From positions 1 to 8,811 of the forward strand of contig JACZQQ010000103.1 in assembly GCA_022545645.1 (NCBI GenBank): 8,811 nt of DNA, read 5' to 3'. Under the pieces are notes generated by a model that was not told the origin of the DNA, did no database searches, and worked only from the letters and a program-made list of their open reading frames with translations. Positions 1-5,695 of the stretch are shown here, piece by piece. The number at the start of each line of letters is the position of its first letter. Positions within the stretch are counted from its first letter, which is position 1. Both the position numbers and the translations under genes were made by a program. Source of the stretch: Acidobacteriota bacterium. GTDB taxonomy: Bacteria; Acidobacteriota; UBA6911; RPQK01; JADFOI01.

Positions 1-1
1 C

Positions 2-361
2 GAGCGCTTGCAGTTCTACCCAGGAGACTTCTTCAAGGATTCCTTTCCCAAGGCCGATGTTGTGTCCATGGGACATATCCTCCATGACTGGAACCTGGAA
101 GAGAAACAGATGTTGATTGCCAAGGCTTACCAGGCGCTTCCTGAAGGTGGTGCAGTGATCATTTGGGAATCGATCATCGACGACGATCGAAGTCAAAACA
201 CCTTTGGATTACTCATGAGCCTGAACATGCTGATCGAGACCCGTGGTGGATTTGATTACACCGGTAAGGACTGTTCCTCCTGGCTCAACGAGGCTGGTTT
301 TCGTGAAACCCGGGTCGAACCTCTGGCTGGACCGGACTCCATGGTGGTGGGGATTAAATAG
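2..361 (+). CDS. O-methyltransferase, SAM-dependent, C-terminal part (5' end outside window)
   Basis: This is the C-terminal part of a classical O-methyltransferase (Methyltransf_2 type), which moves a methyl group from S-adenosylmethionine to a hydroxyl of a small aromatic or polyketide-like substrate in the cytoplasm. The frame is open to the window edge (first codons read E-R-L-Q-F-Y-P-G-D-F-F), so the dimerisation domain and the first SAM motif lie outside. What is visible matches the family: PGDFF, which precedes the SAM-binding aspartate region, then HILHDWN at about 66-96, whose His-Asp pair matches the catalytic base motif HDW(S/N). Next come GGAVIIWESII (the Glu is usually part of the active site), ETRGG and SWLNEAGF, which is the usual C-terminal helix. 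The stop is TAG at 359-361. The substrate cannot be inferred. Family assignment is firm; the exact role is unknown. The stop lies only ~20 bp from the end of a truncated toxin gene on the other strand. Confidence 0.88.
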   Translation, partial: ERLQFYPGDFFKDSFPKADVVSMGHILHDWNLEEKQMLIAKAYQALPEGGAVIIWESIIDDDRSQNTFGLLMSLNMLIETRGGFDYTGKDCSSWLNEAGFRETRVEPLAGPDSMVVGIK

Positions 362-379
362 TGCAAAGGGTAGAAACCA

Positions 380-418
380 GACAGCGGAGGCTTGGATCAA
401 GACCTTATATCTTGCCAC
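380..418 (-). pseudogene. Truncated RelE/ParE-family toxin, 5' remnant only
   Basis: On the minus strand a GTG at 418 overlaps the last 14 bases of the antitoxin gene, the arrangement usual for coupled antitoxin-toxin pairs. It opens VARYKVLIQASAV, which resembles the first beta strand and start of helix 1 in RelE/ParE-type toxins (typical form M-x-x-Y-x-V-x-I-x-x-S-A-x-K-E-L). After about 13 codons the resemblance ends, with WFLPFALFN in place of the expected charged helix. From there the frame, which stays open to 209, only runs antisense to the O-methyltransferase. All catalytic residues of such a toxin lie beyond the break, so no active toxin can be made. The exact 3' limit of the remnant is uncertain by several bases. 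The call rests on this short similarity plus context. Confidence 0.6.
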
Positions 419-638
419 GCTTTTTCAAGTCTCTGACGACATCCTCGAGGACCAGATTCGGTTCGTCTTTGAGTTCGTCGAACGCGGCCAGGTCCTCAGC
501 ATCCTCTGCAAGGCTCGACTTTACCGCTTCGTTCACAAGATCTGACAGCGATCGATCCGTCTCGATAGCCTTTTGCCGTAGTGCTCGGTGGAGCCGAGGG
601 TCAAAATAGACCAATGCTCTTTTCCGGGCCTTTGTCAT
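405..638 (-). CDS. Ribbon-helix-helix (CopG-like) antitoxin, orphaned
   Basis: A 77-aa protein with the layout of a ribbon-helix-helix antitoxin. A basic N-terminus (MTKARKR) is followed by a short beta ribbon at residues 8-12 (ALVYF), helix 1 at about 14-26 (RLHRALRQKAIET) and helix 2 at about 29-44 (SLSDLVNEAVKSSL). The acidic C-terminal tail from 45 on (EDAEDLAAFDEL, then LEDVVRDLKKRGKI) is the part that normally wraps and neutralises a RelE/ParE toxin. Such proteins dimerise, bind their own promoter as repressors and block the toxin. Here the toxin gene overlapping its 3' end survives only as a few codons, so the antitoxin is probably an orphan. It may still bind DNA or neutralise related toxins elsewhere. 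The start ATG has no Shine-Dalgarno sequence but has a -10-like TATACT six bases upstream. The family call is strong; present function is inference. Confidence 0.85.
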   Translation of the reverse strand: MTKARKRALVYFDPRLHRALRQKAIETDRSLSDLVNEAVKSSLAEDAEDLAAFDELKDEPNLVLEDVVRDLKKRGKI

Positions 639-650
639 AGTGCAAGTATA
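639..650 (-). promoter_or_regulatory. Possible -10 box for a leaderless antitoxin transcript
   Basis: On the minus strand TATACT (645-650) lies six bases before the antitoxin ATG at 638, and there is no purine-rich ribosome site between them. This is the spacing expected of a leaderless mRNA, in which the start codon is at or near +1. No good -35 box is found 16-18 bases further upstream, so the site is tentative. Confidence 0.35.
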
Positions 651-682
651 GCGTCAAAAAGCCTCAAGTGGGCGACCTAAAA

Positions 683-700
683 TAAGGGCTTTCGCCCTTG
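683..700 (-). terminator. Candidate intrinsic terminator downstream of the membrane-protein gene
   Basis: Read on the minus strand, AAGGGC-GAAA-GCCCTT forms a perfect six-pair stem closed by a GNRA-type tetraloop, followed directly by ATTTTA. It lies about 150 bp past the stop of the 487-aa membrane protein and before the antitoxin gene, so it could end that transcript and insulate the antitoxin. The U tract is short, so efficiency is uncertain. The plus strand lacks a U tract. Confidence 0.5.
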
Positions 701-732
701 GCTCAAAACCTCGCCTGATATTGATTAAGGCC

Positions 733-810
733 TGTAGGGGCGCACAGATGTGCGCCCACAAACCCAGTTTTACCAACGGCTTATAGGGCGCACGTCTGTG
801 CGCCCCTACA
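733..810. repeat. Paired-hairpin REP/BIME-like palindromic element
   Basis: Two 25-base arms, 733-757 and 786-810, are inverted copies matching at 24 of 25 positions (the mismatch is at T749). Both outer ends read TGTAGGGGCGCAC inward. Each arm is also a hairpin on its own: GGGCGCAC with GTGCGCCC, eight perfect pairs around a 4-base loop (AGAT on the left, GTCT on the right). The arms are separated by 28 bases. Two head-to-head hairpins of this kind in an intergenic gap are the hallmark of REP/BIME-type elements or a very small MITE. No transposase is nearby. Being downstream of the 851-2314 gene, it may also stabilise that mRNA's 3' end. No second full copy exists in the window, so dispersal in the genome is untested. 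Confidence 0.75.
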
Positions 811-850
811 CAAGAAATCTGGATCAACCAAAAGGGCCCGGCCAGACCTT

Positions 851-2314
851 TTATTTCCACTGGTTCACGGCATCTTGCATGGTCGTGGCCAACCAGTCAG
901 CTTGCCGCTTGTCCTTGATGGAGCGGCCGAGACTGAGCTTCTTCTTGGCATGTGTGATGAGTTCGATGTTGTAATAAGGCGTGCCGGAGCGCCCACCGCT
1001 CTGCATGCCGATAGAGATCTGAATATCCTCCACCTGGGAGCAAGGGATGACCCTGGAAACTCCCAACCAGAGAAAACCACTGGTTACTTTCACCTGTCCT
1101 GACTCAATGAGCACCTTGCTCACGCCAAACCACAGTTGGAGGACTGCGTAGAGAAGGAGCAGATCAAAGAGGCCGAAAACAATGAGGAAGAAGACGGGGG
1201 CGCCTTGCGTCATCATGAACCAGATGACGGCAGACCAGATCAGGGTGAAGACGGTTAACACAAGCGCCACGCGCACATTGCGAGCCGGTGCGAAGTAAAA
1301 CTCCGTTCCACCCCGCTGGCCGGGCCTTACCGTGATGGCCCCGTGGCTGCCTGTGTGGGTGAGGTCCTCAGCCATCTGCTCCGGGACTTCAGCTTCTCTG
1401 GCCGGTGCGAAGTCTGGATCGCTCTCTGAAGTCCTGAAGAGGGGAACTTCAAATTGAGCTCCATAGTCCACACCAGGGACGCTGGCCGCAGCGTCAACGT
1501 ACCAGAGAATGGCGTTGTCCATATTCTTCCGAGCCGTTGCCTTGGCGTCGTAGGGAATTTCAAAGGTGAAGGGAATGGAAGAACCTTGCACCCGCGCTTC
1601 AATCCTGTCTTTGGGAATCACCTGCCGTTCCCGCCAAAGGATCTTCTCGTTGACGCTTCGATTCTTGCCTGAGCCGCTGACGGTGCGGTTGATGCACGTC
1701 AACTTGAGCGAGAGACCTTCCTCGGGCAGGAGAGCCGTGCGGGTTTGGAGGATTCCTTTCAGGTGACCACCGATCACCCCCGGAAGTGTTTCCAGTTCCA
1801 GAACGGAAGTGCCAAACTTCTTCCAGCGCAGGGTGGCCCGGATGGCCCAAATCAGAAGACCGGCTCCCACCAGAGGAAAAAGGAGGCCAAAGAGTGCAGG
1901 GTAATTCCTGTTTTGAAGGACTTCTCGAGGCAACACCGTCAAGGACAGAGGCGCGGAAATGAGATTCCAAAAACCAGCGAAAAACCAGGTATAACTCAAC
2001 GACGAGCGATTCGAGTCCTGGATCAGTCGGCTTGCCCAGTCCTTACGCCACAGCCAGGGCTTATCCGGGTGCTGGATCTTTCGTTCATCGACCTGCTGAG
2101 AAGACTTATTGCCCTTGAGGGCCATCAAAATGATCCCTACTCCGACACCCCCAAACACCAGGCCAAAGAGCCCGGAGAAAAGAACCGTGCCCAGTTCCGC
2201 TTGCCCGGAAAAGGCCTCACTCAAGGAGTATCCGATGAAGAAGAGGCCGACCCCACAGAAAGGAAGCATGAACAGTATCAGGGAAATCAGGCCCCACCGC
2301 TTGGTTAATGCCAT
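851..2314 (-). CDS. Multi-pass membrane protein of unknown function (DUF3592-like)
   Basis: A 487-aa integral membrane protein. Two hydrophobic segments open it (about 8-30 and 42-66). A hydrophilic stretch with KPWLWRKDW (85-93) follows, then a weakly hydrophobic segment near 108-128 and a clear one at 139-160 ending in RATLRWKKFG. A large polar domain of about 190 residues (165-345) comes next, rich in alternating beta-like strands. It includes SIPFTFEIPYDAKAT, ILWYVDAAASVPGVDYGAQFEVPLF and other stretches that look like an arrestin-type beta sandwich (inference from pattern only). Two more membrane spans follow (about 347-368 and 372-396), then a C-terminal soluble tail of ~90 residues (VLIESGQVKV to the end). 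The layout resembles DUF3592-type proteins widespread in bacteria, whose role is unknown. It stands alone on the minus strand, divergent from a methyltransferase operon. The ATG start is the first in frame and gives a sensible positively charged N-terminus (MALTKRW); the ribosome site is weak. Confidence 0.82.
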   Translation of the reverse strand: MALTKRWGLISLILFMLPFCGVGLFFIGYSLSEAFSGQAELGTVLFSGLFGLVFGGVGVGIILMALKGNKSSQQVDERKIQHPDKPWLWRKDWASRLIQDSNRSSLSYTWFFAGFWNLISAPLSLTVLPREVLQNRNYPALFGLLFPLVGAGLLIWAIRATLRWKKFGTSVLELETLPGVIGGHLKGILQTRTALLPEEGLSLKLTCINRTVSGSGKNRSVNEKILWRERQVIPKDRIEARVQGSSIPFTFEIPYDAKATARKNMDNAILWYVDAAASVPGVDYGAQFEVPLFRTSESDPDFAPAREAEVPEQMAEDLTHTGSHGAITVRPGQRGGTEFYFAPARNVRVALVLTVFTLIWSAVIWFMMTQGAPVFFLIVFGLFDLLLLYAVLQLWFGVSKVLIESGQVKVTSGFLWLGVSRVIPCSQVEDIQISIGMQSGGRSGTPYYNIELITHAKKKLSLGRSIKDKRQADWLATTMQDAVNQWK

Positions 2315-2348
2315 AACTCAATGGTAACGAATGCAGTGAGAGCAAAGT

Positions 2349-2389
2349 TGTAGCGGCGCTCCTGAATTCAGGCTGATCCGGCTGGCCGG
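2349..2389. repeat. Cluster of three small palindromes in a divergent intergenic region
   Basis: Between the start of the minus-strand membrane protein (2314) and the plus-strand methyltransferase (2428) lie three adjacent dyads: AGCGGCGCT (2352-2360), the perfect 12-bp palindrome CCTGAATTCAGG (2361-2372), and CCGGC-TG-GCCGG (2378-2389). They could be operators shared by the divergent genes. They could also be a decayed half of a palindromic repeat, since 2350-2360 reads TGTAGCGGCGC and differs by one base from the outer end of the element at 733-810. No convincing -35/-10 pair was found here. Confidence 0.4.
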
Positions 2390-2427
2390 TCTTGATAATC
2401 CAGGGGAAAAGAGTTATTGAAGACCGC

Positions 2428-3228
2428 ATGGATGAGGGCAAGAAGACTGTTCCTGGCGATGATCCCTATTCACGGGTGGACTATCGGCGCTTCGTGGCCT
2501 GGCCGGAAAGGATTCTCCGTGAGGCGCCTTTCCTCAAGGAGATTCTGGAAAGGGCCCCCCAACGGTCTGTGATCGATCTGGGTTGCGGGACTGGAGAACA
2601 CAGCCGGTTTTTGGCTGGAGAGGGATTTCAAGCGCTGGGGATAGATCGTTCTGAGACCATGCTTGCCAAGGCCCAAGAGAAACCTCTCCCCCCGAATTTG
2701 CAGTTTGTCCTGGGGGAAATTCAAAGCCTGGGGAAGGTGGTGAAAGACCGATTCGGTGCGGCAATCTCTCTGGGCAACACCCTGGTCCATTTAACGGAGC
2801 GGCAGGACCTGGAACGGGTCTTCGCGTCGTTGGCTCATGTTCTGGAGCCTGAGGGCATCTTCCTGTTCCAGATCCTCAACTACGAGCGCATCTTCGAGAA
2901 AAACATTCGTTATCTCCCACTGAATTTTCGCAGGGAGGAGGATGGGGAGATCATCTTTGTTCGTCTCATGGAATTTCTGGATGAAGGCAGGATCCGCTTT
3001 TGCCCCACAACCTTGAAGTACAATCCGCTAGCGGATTCTCCCGTCCAGGTTGTTCGCTCTCGAATGACCCAGCTTCGCGGTTGGAGGCGGGCTGATCTTA
3101 TCCCACTCCTGCAGAGTGCCGGTTTTAGTATCCTGTCCATTCACGGAGACATGAAGGGAGGTCCTTTTGAGCCCGGAGATTCTCACGACCTGGTCCTGGT
3201 CGCTCAAAAGGGTGCAGACAACGGGTAG
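2428..3228 (+). CDS. Class I SAM-dependent methyltransferase
   Basis: A 266-aa cytoplasmic methyltransferase with a Rossmann-type SAM-binding fold. Motif I is SVIDLGCGTGEHSRFL at residues 47-62 (the glycine loop that binds SAM), followed by GIDRSETMLAKA at 71-82, where Asp73 should bind the ribose hydroxyls. ISLGNTLVHL (113-122) and the SLAHVLEPEGIFLFQILNY segment (134-152) are the usual post-motifs. The second half (from about 160), ending in LIPLLQSAGFSILSIHGDMKGGPF and SHDLVLVAQ, matches a common uncharacterised family whose members start DPYxRxDYRRxxAWPxR, as here at 12-26. The frame opens at a TTG at 2392, but the ATG at 2428 was chosen because family members begin shortly before the DPY motif. 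The substrate cannot be told. It is the first gene of a likely operon, with the esterase beginning 10 bp after its stop. Confidence 0.88.
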   Translation: MDEGKKTVPGDDPYSRVDYRRFVAWPERILREAPFLKEILERAPQRSVIDLGCGTGEHSRFLAGEGFQALGIDRSETMLAKAQEKPLPPNLQFVLGEIQSLGKVVKDRFGAAISLGNTLVHLTERQDLERVFASLAHVLEPEGIFLFQILNYERIFEKNIRYLPLNFRREEDGEIIFVRLMEFLDEGRIRFCPTTLKYNPLADSPVQVVRSRMTQLRGWRRADLIPLLQSAGFSILSIHGDMKGGPFEPGDSHDLVLVAQKGADNG

Positions 3229-3238
3229 CGCAAGGAGC

Positions 3239-3898
3239 ATGGCTTTGATCAATGAGAAGATTCAGATCTCGCACACCGTATATTACAGTGTGCAGGTGCC
3301 GGAGCAGAAGGGACCCCGTCCGCTTCTCATCGTTTTGCACGGTTTTGGACAGGTGGCCCGCCAGTTCATAACGGTCTTTGAACCCCTGGCGAAGAAGGGC
3401 ATTCTGGTGGCCGCTCCCCAGGGCGCCCACCAGTTTTACACCCATCTGAAAAAGGGCCAGGTCGGATTTTCATGGTTGACGCGATACGAGCGCGATCAAT
3501 CGGTCGTGGATTTTGTGGGATACATGGAGCAGTTTTACACCCTTCTGCAGGAGAGGTTTGAAGTGGATTCACAGCGCGTCTTTATGCTCGGTTTCTCACA
3601 GGGAGTTTCCATGGCCTACAGAACCTGGGCTCACAGTTCACTTCCGGTTCGGGGGGTGATTGCCTGCGGAGGAGATTTGCCACCGGATATCGTCGAGAAA
3701 CTGGAGGGACTGCCTCCCATCCAAATTCTGCTGGTGCATGGTCGTCAAGATGAGAATGTTCCACCGGAGAAAGCTCAGGAAGCGCTAGAACACCTCAAGG
3801 CCCGTGGGTTGAAGCCGGAGTTGTTTGATTTTGAGGGAGGACACGTGGTGCCGTCCCGAGTATTGCCTAAAGTGGAAGGGTTGATTCTGGGAACCTGA
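3239..3898 (+). CDS. Alpha/beta-hydrolase, phospholipase/carboxylesterase family
   Basis: A 219-aa serine hydrolase, close to the usual length of the bacterial carboxylesterase/lysophospholipase (Abhydrolase_2, YpfH-like) family, which hydrolyses carboxyl esters of small or acyl substrates. A compact alpha/beta core is visible: LLIVLHGFG (29-37) carries the oxyanion-hole loop, GFSQG (118-122) holds the nucleophile Ser120, VHGRQDENVP (166-175) holds the acid Asp171, and GGHVVP (200-205) holds His202, so the triad is complete. No signal peptide is seen, so it should be cytoplasmic. The start is slightly ambiguous: AAGGAG at 3232-3237 sits one base before the ATG at 3239 but seven bases before an in-frame TTG at 3245. 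The two choices differ by two residues. It probably shares a transcript with the preceding methyltransferase (10-bp gap). Natural substrate unknown. Confidence 0.9.
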   Translation: MALINEKIQISHTVYYSVQVPEQKGPRPLLIVLHGFGQVARQFITVFEPLAKKGILVAAPQGAHQFYTHLKKGQVGFSWLTRYERDQSVVDFVGYMEQFYTLLQERFEVDSQRVFMLGFSQGVSMAYRTWAHSSLPVRGVIACGGDLPPDIVEKLEGLPPIQILLVHGRQDENVPPEKAQEALEHLKARGLKPELFDFEGGHVVPSRVLPKVEGLILGT

Positions 3899-3908
3899 AA
3901 CTTTGGAA

Positions 3909-3940
3909 GCGCGCAAAGAGCACCGGAGCGCTCAGCGCGC
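3909..3940. terminator. Hairpin between convergent genes, possible shared terminator
   Basis: Between the esterase stop (3898) and the end of the TonB-domain gene, GCGCGC (3909-3914) can pair with GCGCGC (3935-3940), with an inner GAGC/GCTC stem (3918-3921 with 3930-3933). AGCGCGCAAA is also a 10-bp direct repeat (3908-3917 and 3934-3943). The right arm lies within the last codons and stop of the minus-strand gene. There is no U tract on either side, so this is a weak, possibly factor-assisted, terminator. Confidence 0.3.
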
Positions 3941-4819
3941 AAACTGGACTTCGATGGTGGTCAGGGCTTCCACAGGCTGTCCGTCTCTTGTCCCCGGCTG
4001 GAATGTCCAATTGTTGAGAACGGTCTCCAGAGCCGTGCGGCCAAGCAGCGGGTGAGGGCACTCCAGCAGGACAAAGCGATCGGGATCGAGTCGTCCTTCG
4101 GGGGTGATGATGCCTCGAATCAGCACTCGTCCCGCTTCCGACAGTCCTTCGGGATAGCGCGGCTTTGGTCCCTCGATCAGTTTGGGCTCTTCAAAGTTTA
4201 CTCCAGGAAGACTTTCCTGGTCCGAGAAAAGCGGGATGGCCTGGACCGGCGTTAAAACAGCAAAGAGAGTTTGTCGAGCTGTCTTTCTCATGGTCACCAG
4301 CTTGGCTCGATCGCTGCGGCCCTGAATCGGAATGTCGCCGAACTTGAAGCCATTATATTGCCCACTTAACCTGATCTGGTAGGACTCGTCCATCCAACTG
4401 TTCACTTTGAGTTGGTAAGACAGGTCACCGACAGGGCTTCGATAGGAGACCTTCTTCCCCCGGAGAGTCGACTCCGAGAGGGTATGAATATCCAACAGGA
4501 TCAGTTTTCTCGGTATTTCAACGCCCTCGGGCACCGCGAATTTCTGAAACTTCCGAAAAGGGGCATACATCGCGGAGAACTGCTGTGGAAATTCTGCCGT
4601 GGGTAGATCAACCACATGATAGTGGGGAGGATTGTCTGGCGGGGACACCCTGTAAGGATAATCCTCAAAGAGGATCAACTGCAGGGCCTGCGGTGATTTA
4701 CGGGGTTCGAGGGAATCTCCTCCCCCCAACAGCGGAGTGATGAGGGAGTTATGGATAAGAAATGCGAGGAGATAAGGAAAGACTCGAAGACCTGGGTGAA
4801 TTCTCAACGGAAACGCCAC
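3932..4819 (-). CDS. TonB C-terminal-domain protein with an unusual middle domain
   Basis: A 295-aa protein ending in a TonB_C-type domain (about 212-294). EPKLIEGPKPRYPEGLSEAG, then GRVLIRGIITPEGRL, HPLLGRTALETVLNNWTFQP and DGQPVEALTTIEVQF follow the family pattern (YP, then V-x-V-x-I-x-x-D/E-G, W-x-F-x-P, G-x-P-V). The N-terminus has one hydrophobic stretch (about 13-32), a signal peptide or membrane anchor, which would place the rest in the periplasm. Unlike typical TonB there is no proline-lysine-rich spanning linker. Residues 100-195 instead form a beta-strand-rich domain (from RKLILLDIHTL to TLFAVLTPV). Classical TonB passes inner-membrane energy to outer-membrane receptors. This one lacks the linker and has no ExbB/ExbD nearby, so it may be a variant transducer or a structural protein. 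The only start before an in-frame stop is GTG 4819; no clear ribosome site is seen. Confidence 0.8.
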   Translation of the reverse strand: MAFPLRIHPGLRVFPYLLAFLIHNSLITPLLGGGDSLEPRKSPQALQLILFEDYPYRVSPPDNPPHYHVVDLPTAEFPQQFSAMYAPFRKFQKFAVPEGVEIPRKLILLDIHTLSESTLRGKKVSYRSPVGDLSYQLKVNSWMDESYQIRLSGQYNGFKFGDIPIQGRSDRAKLVTMRKTARQTLFAVLTPVQAIPLFSDQESLPGVNFEEPKLIEGPKPRYPEGLSEAGRVLIRGIITPEGRLDPDRFVLLECPHPLLGRTALETVLNNWTFQPGTRDGQPVEALTTIEVQFAR

Positions 4820-4867
4820 CCGACGCTACCGCGCAATTTTTTCACGGCAATTCCCCTGATTGGGCGA

Positions 4868-4896
4868 AGTATACACCATTGCTCGGATGCCCCAAA
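4868..4896 (-). promoter_or_regulatory. Possible promoter of the TonB-domain gene
   Basis: On the minus strand TATACT (4868-4873) is a good -10 match, preceded after 17 bases by a weak -35 candidate TTTGGG (4891-4896). It lies about 50 bases before the GTG start at 4819, leaving room for a short leader. Only the -10 is convincing. Confidence 0.3.
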
Positions 4897-5015
4897 CTCC
4901 CCCCACGTGAGAAACGCGGCGGCGATGTTGATCTTGATTCAGCCCTCAGTTGCGCCTCGACCGAAGGGTTTTGAGCCGTTTTCCAGAACCTGGGTGCTGC
5001 CGGGGAACCATAACA

Positions 5016-5047
5016 GCACGACCGCACGAAGGCACGACAGCACGACT
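5016..5047. repeat. Four tandem copies of an 8-bp unit, GCACGANN
   Basis: GCACGA starts at 5016, 5024, 5032 and 5040, exactly one every 8 bases, with variable dinucleotides between copies (CC, AG, CA, CT). The run sits in the 280-bp divergent spacer between the TonB-domain gene and the Nudix gene, just upstream of the promoter-like site for the latter. The rest of the spacer (4820-5015) shows no gene on either strand. The run could be a regulator-binding iteron or a slippage-prone simple repeat. Confidence 0.7.
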
Positions 5048-5055
5048 TCAGACGC

Positions 5056-5082
5056 TGGACGCACTCTGTGGCGGAGTATAAA
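5056..5082 (+). promoter_or_regulatory. Possible promoter of the Nudix operon
   Basis: TATAAA at 5077-5082 is a good -10 candidate 17 bases before the GTG start at 5100. TGGACG (5056-5061) is a partial -35 match with 15-base spacing, slightly short. The resulting 5' leader would be about 10 bases, too short for a normal ribosome site, and none is visible. Confidence 0.35.
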
Positions 5083-5099
5083 CTCTCGACGCTATTGCA

Positions 5100-5672
5100 G
5101 TGAGAAGTGATCTCAAAAAGCGCATTCGACAAAGATTAGAGAACTGGTCTCCACGGAGTCTTGAGGAAAGCCACTCGGCAGAAGCTGCCGTCCTCATGAC
5201 GATTTTTCAGCGAGACGGCGAGCCCTACTTTCTTCTCACCCAACGCACCCAGGAAGTCGCCACCCACAAGGGCCAGATTTCTTTCCCCGGCGGACTTCGT
5301 GAGGATGCGGACTCCTCTCTTCGTGAAACGGGTTTGAGGGAGATGGAGGAGGAAGTGGGGATTCCGGCAGATTTTGTGGAAGTCCTGGGCCGATTCAACC
5401 AGTACATGGCCGTCACCAATTATCGGGTGACTCCTTTTGTGGCCTTCCTCAGGGAAGGGTTCTCCGTTTCCCTGAATCCCAGGGAGGTGGAGCGCATCCT
5501 GGAGGTCCCACTGCGCTTTTTTCACCAAGCTAAACCGACCGAAGAGATTCACCATCGCTTTGGAAGGGCGGTTACCCTTTATTTCTATAACTATGAAGGG
5601 GATGTGATCTGGGGATTGACGGCGGCTATGATCAAAGATCTGATTGAGTTCCTGGAAGAAGAGTTACGCTAA
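5100..5672 (+). CDS. CoA-pyrophosphatase-type Nudix hydrolase (NudL-like)
   Basis: A 190-aa Nudix hydrolase. The CoA-family signature is present: FLLTQRTQEVATHKGQISFP (44-63), which matches the LLTxRS...GxxxFPGG motif found upstream of the Nudix box in coenzyme A pyrophosphatases. The box itself runs from GG at 64-65 to GI at 87-88, with REMEEEVGI (80-88) carrying the metal-binding glutamates. As in NudL, the first glutamate of the canonical box is not conserved (Ser72 here). The C-terminal part, with YRVTPFVAFL (108-117) and VIWGLTAAMIKDLIEFL (169-185), is also typical of this family. Such enzymes split CoA or its derivatives into 3'-phospho-ADP and a phosphopantetheine moiety with Mg2+ or Mn2+, in the cytoplasm. 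The GTG start at 5100 lies just after a -10-like TATAAA; no Shine-Dalgarno is seen. It is followed by the 649-aa gene after 23 bp, a likely operon. Substrate is inferred from the family. Confidence 0.88.
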   Translation: MRSDLKKRIRQRLENWSPRSLEESHSAEAAVLMTIFQRDGEPYFLLTQRTQEVATHKGQISFPGGLREDADSSLRETGLREMEEEVGIPADFVEVLGRFNQYMAVTNYRVTPFVAFLREGFSVSLNPREVERILEVPLRFFHQAKPTEEIHHRFGRAVTLYFYNYEGDVIWGLTAAMIKDLIEFLEEELR

Positions 5673-5695
5673 CTGGCAGAACGGAGTGACGGGTC

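Noticed and set aside
209..379. Rest of the minus-strand frame after the toxin-like start
   Set aside because: It stays open to 209 only because it runs antisense to the O-methyltransferase; its residues show no toxin features.
1745..2308. Plus-strand 187-aa open frame
   Set aside because: It lies wholly opposite the membrane-protein gene, and its composition (charged, proline- and arginine-rich, no domain) is that of an antisense shadow.
2392..2427. TTG start 12 codons upstream for the class I methyltransferase
   Set aside because: No ribosome site precedes it, and relatives begin just before the DPYxRxDYRR motif, which fits the ATG at 2428.
4820..5015. A small gene in the divergent spacer
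   Set aside because: Open frames here extend from neighbouring genes or lack start signals and domain-like sequence on both strands.
5136..5555. Minus-strand 139-aa open frame
   Set aside because: It is antisense to the Nudix gene, which carries clear family motifs; there is no recognisable protein in the opposite strand.
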